DNA from: Desulfobulbus propionicus
Lineage (GTDB): Bacteria; Desulfobacterota; Desulfobulbia; Desulfobulbales; Desulfobulbaceae
DNA: 64,000 bases
Assembly (NCBI GenBank): GCA_002748755.1
Contig: PDTD01000009.1
Location: 62,001-126,000, forward strand
Direction: 5' to 3'
In this document: one piece after another, positions 57,217-64,000 of the stretch
How the letters are laid out: each line of letters opens with the position of its first letter
Position numbering within the stretch: position 1 is the first letter of the stretch
Translations under genes and position numbers: made by a program
Notes under the pieces: generated by a model
The model's database searches: none
What the model saw: only the letters and a program-made list of their open reading frames with translations
What the model was told of the DNA's origin: nothing

Positions 57217-58604
57217 ACCTGAAAAAAAATTATATATCCAGCGCTTCCGCACAAAGCCTAGGCCGCATCTGCACCATGGCGGCGAATTTCCTTATTTTTA
57301 TCCTGGCAGCACGACTTCTGGGCGCGGAGCTTTTTGGTCAGTATGCCTATGTGACCGTTTTCCTCGGCCTTGCCATTTTGGTGGCCGAATTTGGCACCAA
57401 CAGCGTGCTGGCATCTGACATCGTACGGGCAGAAACCCAGGCCCCCAAATACTGGGGAAACTTTATCCTGATGCGGGTGTGCTTCACTCTCACGACAATG
57501 GCACTGTCCATACCGGTTGCCTGGCTGGTTCGCCCTGATCTTTTCAGCAGCCTTGTTATCGGTCTGGTCGGCCTACTCTTTTTGAACTCTCGCTTTTTTG
57601 ACCCGATCTATCAGATTTTTGAACGGCCCTGGCTTTCCTTCTGGGCCTCAGCTCTCTATGCAGTGATGTTTGCAATGCTTTCCGGTATTGTTTTGGTACT
57701 TAAACGGCCTCTTGAGGAACTTATCGGCGCCTATGTTCTCGCCAATATCATCTATACTGTTTTTGCCGCCTGGATAAGCATCCCCCTGATACGTCCTGTT
57801 TTTAAGCTGCAATGGAGTCTGCAGCAAAAAATGATGCGCCTGGCTTTCCCTGTCGGCATCTCCGGTCTTTTTACCCTTGTTCATACCAAGGCTGATACCT
57901 TTATGCTGGCCTTCATGCAAAACGACACAGTCGTGGGAATCTATAACAGCGCCTATCGCTTTCTTGACATGGCGGTCATTATGGCTGTCATGCTCTCTAA
58001 TCCCCTGGTCCCCATCTTTTCACAACTGGCCATACTTGACAGGGAACGGCTGCGGCAAAGATACAGCAATATCCTGGAAATACTCTCACTGGTTATCGTG
58101 CCGTTTGCTGTCATAGTTCCGCTTCTCTCAAAGCCGTTGGTCGCCCTGCTTTTCAGTAACGAGTACCAAGAGGCGGCTTTATTGTTGAATATCATGGCAT
58201 GGATCGGGGTTCTTTCCTTTTATTCTCTTTTTAACTTTGTGGCCTTACTGGCCGTCAAAGAGGTAAATTTTCAGATCTGGCTCGGTGGGCTGACCGCAAG
58301 CCTGAATGTCTTCTTGAACGCCATCCTGATTCCAAAATTCAGTTTCTACGGCTCTGCCTGGGCAACCTTGCTGGTCGAATGCGTGTTTGTGGTTGTTTCC
58401 TTTCTTTACCTTCACAAATCCCTGGGCAAGATCCTCTCACGAGCACTCATCTATCGTCTTGGAGTGGTATCCACGGTGCTCTTACTTACAGTGCACTGCT
58501 CAACTGCTTTTTCTCTACCCACCCGATTAGGACTTGCCGTGACCCTGTGGCTCGCGGCGCTCATACTATTCAAATCAACCATGTGGCAAAAGGTGCGCAT
58601 ATGA
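57213..58604 (+). CDS. Wzx-like oligosaccharide flippase
   Basis: 463 residues with about twelve to fourteen membrane helices and the MATE/MVF-like polysaccharide synthesis fold (RICTMAANFLIFILAARLLG, ELFGQYAYVTVFLGLAIL, and the mid-protein FPVGISGLFTLVHTKADTFML). It would flip the lipid-linked repeat unit across the inner membrane for the Wzy-like protein. It overlaps both neighbouring genes by four bases. Confidence 0.94.
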   Translation: MNLKKNYISSASAQSLGRICTMAANFLIFILAARLLGAELFGQYAYVTVFLGLAILVAEFGTNSVLASDIVRAETQAPKYWGNFILMRVCFTLTTMALSIPVAWLVRPDLFSSLVIGLVGLLFLNSRFFDPIYQIFERPWLSFWASALYAVMFAMLSGIVLVLKRPLEELIGAYVLANIIYTVFAAWISIPLIRPVFKLQWSLQQKMMRLAFPVGISGLFTLVHTKADTFMLAFMQNDTVVGIYNSAYRFLDMAVIMAVMLSNPLVPIFSQLAILDRERLRQRYSNILEILSLVIVPFAVIVPLLSKPLVALLFSNEYQEAALLLNIMAWIGVLSFYSLFNFVALLAVKEVNFQIWLGGLTASLNVFLNAILIPKFSFYGSAWATLLVECVFVVVSFLYLHKSLGKILSRALIYRLGVVSTVLLLTVHCSTAFSLPTRLGLAVTLWLAALILFKSTMWQKVRI

Positions 58605-59611
58605 TTCCCAAAGCGTCTGTTATCATCCCGTGCTTTAACGTTGGCAAGACTATCGGCAGGACAATACAGGCCTTCCGCAGCCAAGCCATACCAGCAAAAG
58701 AATATGAAATCATCTTGATTGATGACTGCTCAACCGATAACACAGCTGCAGAGATATCCAGGCAAGCAAGCGGACCACCTTTTTTATTTTTGCAGAATAC
58801 CCAGAACAGTGGTCCCGCATATACCAGAAACAGAGGGTTGGACCTGGCAACGGGAACCATTGTCATCTTTTCAGACGGTGATACCGTACCCTGTGCACAC
58901 TATCTGGCCGAACACTTGGCCGCTCACGAACGGCACCCGGAAAACCATTCCGCGATTGTCGGGGCTGCTGCAATGCCCGAAGACATGCACATAACGCCCC
59001 TCATGTATCTAGGCAATGTTGTCCAGTCCATGAACTCTGCTGTCTATCGCCCTGATGCCCCCTATAACTGGCTGCATTTCAGTACGCTCAACGTATCACT
59101 TAAGCGGGATTTTATAGGGAGCATGCGCTTTAACGACCGCAGCTTCACTCGGCATTCGCTTACCGAAAGCGAGCTTGCCGGGTTTGAAGATACCGAGTTT
59201 GCACAAAGGTTAGCAAAAAAAGGCATGAGGTTGCTGCACGCCCCTGCCATTCGGGCTTTTCACTATCATTTTCGTACACCGGAAAACTATATGAATAAAG
59301 TACGGGAATATGGTGAACATTTTGCGCACTGGATCACACTCTGCGACCCGGAAGAAGCTCAAGAATTACAAAAAAGGTTGAATTTCCTGCTAGATAGAGA
59401 AAATTTGCTTTCCAGAGCCAACATCAGGGAGTGTATTCGACGTGTATTCGTCAATGACCTCAGCGTGCCTTGTATTCGGGGAGCAGCGCGTTTTTTTGAG
59501 ACCAGCAATGAAAACATCAGTTTATTCTTGTACAATAAACTGTATAAGTATTTATTTCTGAAAGGATATCGGCAAAAAATGAAAAGCCTGAAAAAAGAAG
59601 AGCTGCCATGA
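58601..59611 (+). CDS. Glycosyltransferase family 2
   Basis: 336 residues: ASVIIPCFNVGKTIGRTIQA, IILIDDCSTDN, NSGPAYTRNRGLDLA, VIFSDGDTVP (metal site), and LAGFEDTEFAQRLAKKG. The start at 58601 overlaps the flippase stop in the ATGA pattern; the longer open frame reads the flippase gene out of frame. No membrane helix. The acceptor and donor are not predictable. Confidence 0.92.
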   Translation: MIPKASVIIPCFNVGKTIGRTIQAFRSQAIPAKEYEIILIDDCSTDNTAAEISRQASGPPFLFLQNTQNSGPAYTRNRGLDLATGTIVIFSDGDTVPCAHYLAEHLAAHERHPENHSAIVGAAAMPEDMHITPLMYLGNVVQSMNSAVYRPDAPYNWLHFSTLNVSLKRDFIGSMRFNDRSFTRHSLTESELAGFEDTEFAQRLAKKGMRLLHAPAIRAFHYHFRTPENYMNKVREYGEHFAHWITLCDPEEAQELQKRLNFLLDRENLLSRANIRECIRRVFVNDLSVPCIRGAARFFETSNENISLFLYNKLYKYLFLKGYRQKMKSLKKEELP

Positions 59612-60150
59612 ATATCTGTTTACGCCTCTTTGTGGGCGGCCTTGCCGCCTGCCTGCTCAGCGTGGCCGAGGGCCGGGCCGAGAAATGTTATGCCGCCAAG
59701 GATGCTTTTGCGGTGATACAGCCAGCAATGGTAACCCGAGGCTGTTTTTTGTTCCACCACGGTGCCAATGTGGACCTTCGCCACCAAAGTGAAATGGTCA
59801 TAACCCGAAAAGAGTTGCTCCATCCAGATCCTATTCATTCAGAATTTCTCAGCTTTATTCTTGATGGCAAACTCATCACCCTGTCCAAAGGAACACCGCT
59901 GTTTTCCTGTCAATATGATCTACAAACCCTGGCCAAGGATTTTCAACTCTCCGGCAACACCGGAGGCGCGACCCGTACCCTTGGGTACAAATTACCCGCG
60001 TTCAACTGCGCTGGAATTACGACTAAATGGGCACCAGTTCGTCCCATAAATAAAAGCCATTGTTACTGGGTTGCTGTCTCCCTTATTCGCTGTGAAGAAA
60101 GCGATCGTTTGCTCAGACCGATAAACGTTATGGCAGATGAAGAAGAATAA
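59608..60150 (+). CDS. Secreted protein of unknown function
   Basis: 180 residues with a Sec signal (LRLFVGGLAACLLSVAEGRA, cleavage before EKCYA). The mature part has six Cys spread along it, suited to periplasmic disulphides, and segments such as GCFLFHHGANVDLRH and SHCYWVAVSLIRCE. It overlaps the GT2 gene by four bases and so belongs to the polysaccharide operon. I do not recognise a family. Confidence 0.75.
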   Translation: MNICLRLFVGGLAACLLSVAEGRAEKCYAAKDAFAVIQPAMVTRGCFLFHHGANVDLRHQSEMVITRKELLHPDPIHSEFLSFILDGKLITLSKGTPLFSCQYDLQTLAKDFQLSGNTGGATRTLGYKLPAFNCAGITTKWAPVRPINKSHCYWVAVSLIRCEESDRLLRPINVMADEEE

Positions 60151-60199
60151 CGCTGGGGATCCGAGAAATCTCTTCTCTTATCCACTTTCATTCATCTGA

Positions 60200-60292
60200 A
60201 TGCTGTGCCTCTATAAAAAAGAAAAAACAGATGTATGTACTGTCCAAGTGTCGGCTCAAATTTCGACAAGGTATGAAAAATCCGGATTAGTT
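60200..60292 (-). repeat. Deletion derivative of the dispersed TIR element, reverse
   Basis: AAAAAACAGATGTATGTACT, TCGGCTCAAATTTCGACAAG, then directly ATGAAAAATCCGGATTAG, so the middle is missing. It lies in the short gap between the two convergent halves of the polysaccharide locus. Confidence 0.6.
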
Positions 60293-60297
60293 TGTCA

Positions 60298-61407
60298 TCA
60301 CGACAGAGAAAAAGAACGATACGCATCGACCAATATTTGCGCCGATTTTCTCCAAGTGAAACGAGCAGACTGATCCAGGCCACTCCGGCAAAGCCTTTGC
60401 CTGAAGTCAGGATCCCTCATTACTGCAGCAAGGCCGTCGGTTATACTGCTAACATCAAGCGGATCAACGAGTAAGGCGCCATCTCCTGCAATTTCAGTCA
60501 AAGAAGTGGAACGACTTGTTATCACTGGGACCCCGCTGGCCATGGCCTCAACAACCGGCATACCAAACCCTTCAGCAAGGGCCGGAAAAACAAAACAACT
60601 GCAGTGCCGCATAATCAAGGGCAGGGTCTGGTCATCAATATGCTCAAGAAACAGAACCTTTTCTTCAATCCCCAGTCTTCGGGCCGCATCCAACGCTGGC
60701 TGGTAGCCAAAATCTTTTTGGCCAACACAAACCAGGGGTGGGACATCTCCGTCCAGGGAAGCGTAGGCCTCAATCAACCTGACATGGTTTTTACGCGGCT
60801 CCAACCGTCCCACTGTCAAAATATAGTTTTTTGAGGACAGGCCAAATGCCGCAAGCCTTTCACACCCTGCATCCCCAGGAAAGAAACGATCCCTGTCCAC
60901 CCCGTTATACACCACCTGAATGCGACTCTGCGGCACCCCGTACCGTTTCGCTATCTCTTGTTGGGAAAATTGACTGACAGTAAATAGGAGTTGGGCCCTA
61001 CGAGCAGCATACTGAAAAGTCAACCTGGACTGCAGGGTGAAAAACCTGGAAAAAAACTGAGGATGGGTTTCAAAGAGGATATCATGCATGGTGCATGCGC
61101 ATGGTCCCACCGAAACAAAGGGTAGACGATACTGCATATGCAAGAGATCCAGTTTATATTTTTTTTGCAGCAACGGCAGTTGAATCCCTAAGCGGTATAC
61201 TCCGGAAGCTGGCCGCATTTTCACCAGGGTTACGTTGGGGGCTCCAAAACCATCATCTGCAGCCAGCAGAGCTTCAGGGGTTCCGAGGAAAAAATAAAAA
61301 TGCATATCAGGAGCCAACTCAATAACCTGCCGAAACAAACCAAGAATATGACTCCTGCTTCCCTGAAAAATGCCATCAAACGTATGAAAATCCACCCCTA
61401 CTCGCAT
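60298..61407 (-). CDS. Glycosyltransferase family 4 (GT-B)
   Basis: 369 residues: MRVGVDFHTFDGIFQGSRSH at the N-terminus, YNGVDRDRFFPG, ILTVGRLEPRKNHVRLIEAY, and the EX7E region VFPALAEGFGMPVVEAMASG. It resembles mannosyl/glucosyl transferases. It overlaps the acyltransferase gene upstream by 10 bp and is the last gene of the minus-strand unit. Confidence 0.94.
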   Translation of the reverse strand: MRVGVDFHTFDGIFQGSRSHILGLFRQVIELAPDMHFYFFLGTPEALLAADDGFGAPNVTLVKMRPASGVYRLGIQLPLLQKKYKLDLLHMQYRLPFVSVGPCACTMHDILFETHPQFFSRFFTLQSRLTFQYAARRAQLLFTVSQFSQQEIAKRYGVPQSRIQVVYNGVDRDRFFPGDAGCERLAAFGLSSKNYILTVGRLEPRKNHVRLIEAYASLDGDVPPLVCVGQKDFGYQPALDAARRLGIEEKVLFLEHIDDQTLPLIMRHCSCFVFPALAEGFGMPVVEAMASGVPVITSRSTSLTEIAGDGALLVDPLDVSSITDGLAAVMRDPDFRQRLCRSGLDQSARFTWRKSAQILVDAYRSFSLS

Positions 61408-62387
61408 TGTACGGACCTCATTCTTCTACCGCTTACAAGCAATGCCAGCACAGGACTCCTGTCTAAAAGAAGGCGTGTACACACCACAGGACCCAACAAA
61501 CCGGCAAGAAAGGTGCACGGTACAATCAACGGTTGAGGCAATCCCAAGGTACTCAGGGCCGACAACACCGGAAAAATAAAAAAATATTGGAGCAGGTACA
61601 CCTCCAGGGATAACGCGCCGCAGGTTTCCAAAGCGCTCTTGATCTTTTCAGGAAAACGAAAAAACGAGACAACAAGTGTCAGCCATATTCCTGCCAGAGC
61701 CGTGGCCACCGGAAGCAGACCATTTTCTAGGTCGTGGCTGAACCAGTACAAAAGGGGAAAAGCGGGAACGGCACCCCACCTCAGTAGAGAGTGTTTGAGA
61801 AAATCCCTAAAGAGTGCCCTGTGCGACCCCAGCAGAATGCCGAGAGTATAGTATAAAAGATGTTTCAGCAGTGACCAGGTTCCAAAGAGGTCTATGGATC
61901 CGTACCAACTGGCTGTCACCACAAAGACGGGTACCAAGAATACAGGCCGACATCCCCGGAAAACAGGCGACAAGAGTTTCATCAACAGGAGAATATATAA
62001 AAACCAGAGAAAAAGAGCTGGGTTGTCAAAGGGATACAGCAGTAGCTGAACGGGGAGTTCTTCCAGGATAACCGGTCGCTTGACCGTTGCGGGAAAGATG
62101 AGTTTGATTGCAGCATAGACCATGCTGATCAGCAGATAGGGAAGATAAAGACGTGCTGTTCGCGGCAGAATGTCACGGACCCATTTGCTGTTGATAAGGC
62201 CCTGGGAAAAAAAACCGGACATAAAAAAAAACAACGGCATATGGAAACTGTAAATAAGCGTAAAAAGAAAAGGAAATTCGACGGCAATGGGCTCACTATG
62301 TCCGATGGTAACCAAAAGGATGCCGATACCCCTGGCGATCTGCATCTCTGGGATGTAGCCTGGCCGCTGCCTGTGCTCAGTAGACAT
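61398..62387 (-). CDS. Acyltransferase 3 family membrane protein
   Basis: 329 residues with about ten membrane helices. The family start is clear: EMQIARGIGILLVTIGH (catalytic His) and SFHMPLFFFMSGFF. It probably O-acetylates a sugar of the exopolysaccharide. It overlaps both neighbours by about 10 bp, giving a compact operon. Confidence 0.93.
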   Translation of the reverse strand: MSTEHRQRPGYIPEMQIARGIGILLVTIGHSEPIAVEFPFLFTLIYSFHMPLFFFMSGFFSQGLINSKWVRDILPRTARLYLPYLLISMVYAAIKLIFPATVKRPVILEELPVQLLLYPFDNPALFLWFLYILLLMKLLSPVFRGCRPVFLVPVFVVTASWYGSIDLFGTWSLLKHLLYYTLGILLGSHRALFRDFLKHSLLRWGAVPAFPLLYWFSHDLENGLLPVATALAGIWLTLVVSFFRFPEKIKSALETCGALSLEVYLLQYFFIFPVLSALSTLGLPQPLIVPCTFLAGLLGPVVCTRLLLDRSPVLALLVSGRRMRSVQCE

Positions 62388-63843
62388 TTTTACCCGTTAC
62401 GCCCTGCAGGAGTGTGCGCACAATAATTCGTATGTCCAATCCAAGGGACCAAATCTTGATGTATTCGAGGTCGTATTTTACTCTTTTTTCCATCTTTTCA
62501 GTTGTTTCGGTTTCCCCTCTGCAGCCATTTATTTGTGCAAGACCGGTTATTCCAGGCTTGACCTTGTGGCGAAGCATGTACCCTGGAATGAGTTTTCTGT
62601 ACTCTTCGTTATGGGCCACAGCATGGGGACGGGGACCGACAACGGACATATCGCCCTTGAACACGTTGATGAACTGTGGCAACTCGTCAAGTGAAAATTT
62701 GCGCAGGTATCTCCCTATGGTCGTTAACCTGGGATCGTTTCTCACTGCCTGTTTGATAACCTCCCCATCATCAGTGGTGGTCATAGAGCGAAACTTGAGC
62801 ATTTGAAACTCTCGACCTGACAAACCATAACGGCGTTGCTTGAAAAATACCGGACCTTGCGAGGTGACCTTGACCAAGGCGGCAATCAGCAGCATGGGAA
62901 CGGCAATGAGCACTAAAATAAGACTGGAGAGGATAATATCCTCGGCACGTTTGACCTCGCTGGTAAACCCGACATGAGGACTTTCAAATATGCTGATGGC
63001 TGAATAACCAGCAACAGTGTGCCAGGTTGGTTTCAAGGCGTTAAAAAAAAGATCCTGTGGCAGCAGATAAAACACAGACACGGTGGTATCTGCAAGGTCT
63101 TCGAGTATACGAACAACGCGTGAATGAGCATTCAGCGGCATACATAAGTAGACCAGATCAAAAACGTCATTTTTTGCATCCTCAATACATTGTTGAATCG
63201 AACCGAGATAGTTCCCATACAGGGGCGTATGCCGCTCTAATTCAGGCTGGCGGTCATCATAGTACCCCACCAATTGTAAAGAAAGATGAGGCGTGTCATG
63301 CAGAAAGGCCGAAAGAGAGCGAGCGCTTTCATCCAGGCCGATGACGACGGTTCGTGTTTTAGGCCTACGTTTTGTGTACCTATCGGCAATGAAAAAAACA
63401 AACAAAACCCGCCAGAAAAACATCAGGCAAGGCACAGCCAAAAACCAGGACCCGAGTATAAGGCGGGAGTAGTCAAGGGTAACTTGAGCCCCGCTGCCGA
63501 TAATCAGCAAGGTAAAGACTGTCATGGCCCAGGCCCAGAAAAAAGGCCTCATACAAGAAAAAACGCTGTCACAAAAGCTGGTACGATAAATCTTCAGAAA
63601 AAGAGCAAATAAAAAATAAAAACATAAAGTAACTATGGAAAGATTAATATATCCGGCCCGCCATGTGTTCAGCCACCATTTTGCGTTATAAAGCACCGAT
63701 GTCTCATTTTCCTGCCAATAGAAAAATCCCAGTAAAAACAATGAAATCAAGATAATCAAGGCGTCTACAATAGGCACCAGTAAAGGCATATTTTCCTGGT
63801 AATTGCCAACGTCAAAATTGTGTTCGGGGAGAATTTTCATCAT
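62377..63843 (-). CDS. Polyprenyl glycosylphosphotransferase (initiating sugar transferase)
   Basis: 488 residues of the WbaP/WcaJ type. Four to five N-terminal helices, a CoA-binding-like fold (TRTVVIGLDESARSLSAFL), a further helix (IILSSLILVLIAVPMLLIAAL), then the catalytic sugar-transferase domain: KFRSM, RKFSLDELPQFINVFKGDMS, VGPRPHAVAHNEEY, VKPGITGLAQING. It places the first sugar-1-phosphate on undecaprenyl phosphate. Its ATG overlaps the stop of the upstream GT gene. Confidence 0.95.
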   Translation of the reverse strand: MMKILPEHNFDVGNYQENMPLLVPIVDALIILISLFLLGFFYWQENETSVLYNAKWWLNTWRAGYINLSIVTLCFYFLFALFLKIYRTSFCDSVFSCMRPFFWAWAMTVFTLLIIGSGAQVTLDYSRLILGSWFLAVPCLMFFWRVLFVFFIADRYTKRRPKTRTVVIGLDESARSLSAFLHDTPHLSLQLVGYYDDRQPELERHTPLYGNYLGSIQQCIEDAKNDVFDLVYLCMPLNAHSRVVRILEDLADTTVSVFYLLPQDLFFNALKPTWHTVAGYSAISIFESPHVGFTSEVKRAEDIILSSLILVLIAVPMLLIAALVKVTSQGPVFFKQRRYGLSGREFQMLKFRSMTTTDDGEVIKQAVRNDPRLTTIGRYLRKFSLDELPQFINVFKGDMSVVGPRPHAVAHNEEYRKLIPGYMLRHKVKPGITGLAQINGCRGETETTEKMEKRVKYDLEYIKIWSLGLDIRIIVRTLLQGVTGKNVY

Positions 63844-64000
63844 GACAGGTACGCTTCCAGACAGCTTTGATATTTCGCCAGGACTTTGTCCCAGGTAAAG
63901 ACTTCCCTAAACCTTTTGCGGCTGGCATCCTTCATTTGCAAAATGCTTTTCTGATCTTCCAACAGAGCATCTATTCGTTGCAGGCACTCGGCTTCAGAGG
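63840..64000 (-). CDS. C-terminal end of a glycosyltransferase (partial, runs off the window)
   Basis: The frame is open from the right edge and ends with TGA at 63840-63842, overlapping the ATG of the sugar transferase. The visible about 53 residues (RKRFREVFTWDKVLAKYQSC near the end) are the usual C-terminal helix of GT4 enzymes. The function is inferred from this tail and the locus. Confidence 0.6.
   Translation of the reverse strand, partial: SEAECLQRIDALLEDQKSILQMKDASRKRFREVFTWDKVLAKYQSCLEAYLS

Overview
The window looks like a chromosomal segment of a Gram-negative, sulfate-reducer-type Desulfobacterota (deltaproteobacterial) genome, probably Desulfobulbales. That assignment is an inference. 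It rests on gene style: long HflX with a GNxxGLK-type N-terminus, TrmFO, a ChaN-fused M1 peptidase, a giant HEAT/PilZ protein and KDO transferase (hence LPS). No rRNA or other taxonomic marker is present. Most of 1-44150 is housekeeping: a DtxR/MntR regulator, glmS, pyrE, a minus-strand group (TtcA-like, unknown, asnS, hflX), hisB with a lipoprotein, tRNA-Gly, rplM-rpsI, argC-truA-maf, a 1646-residue HEAT/cNMP/PilZ protein, a phage-style primase-helicase, 3D-lipoprotein/trmFO, metK-ahcY, a DUF362 protein, serA, an M1-ChaN-PDZ fusion, ftsH and folP, carA-carB and waaA.

From about 44500 to 46025 there is an AT-rich island: a VapBC-type toxin-antitoxin pair, a decayed small gene and a site resembling an integron attC. 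It looks like a stranded integron cassette; no integrase is in the window. It is followed by an exported cyclophilin-FKBP fusion (46431-47477).

From 48563 to the right edge lies an exopolysaccharide locus. The plus-strand part encodes a Wza-like export lipoprotein, a Wzz/GumC-like chain-length protein, a CpsD-like P-loop protein without the Walker A lysine, a Wzy-like polymerase/ligase, a GT2, a deacetylase-like protein, a GT4, a Wzx flippase, another GT2 and a secreted protein. A convergent minus-strand part encodes a GT4 (cut by the window edge), a polyprenyl-phosphate sugar transferase, an acyltransferase and another GT4. Together these suggest initiation on a lipid carrier, assembly, flipping, polymerisation and export of one polymer.

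The most unusual feature is a family of about 15 dispersed non-coding elements. Full copies are about 220-230 bp, end in imperfect inverted repeats of the type TAGCCCGGATT...AATCCGGGCTA, and carry an inner inverted repeat. They occupy most of the long intergenic gaps in both orientations. Several are internally deleted, and at least four abut or supply the stop codon of a gene. They resemble MITEs. Two further inverted-repeat elements, each seen once, lie at 35798-35968 and 47527-47687.
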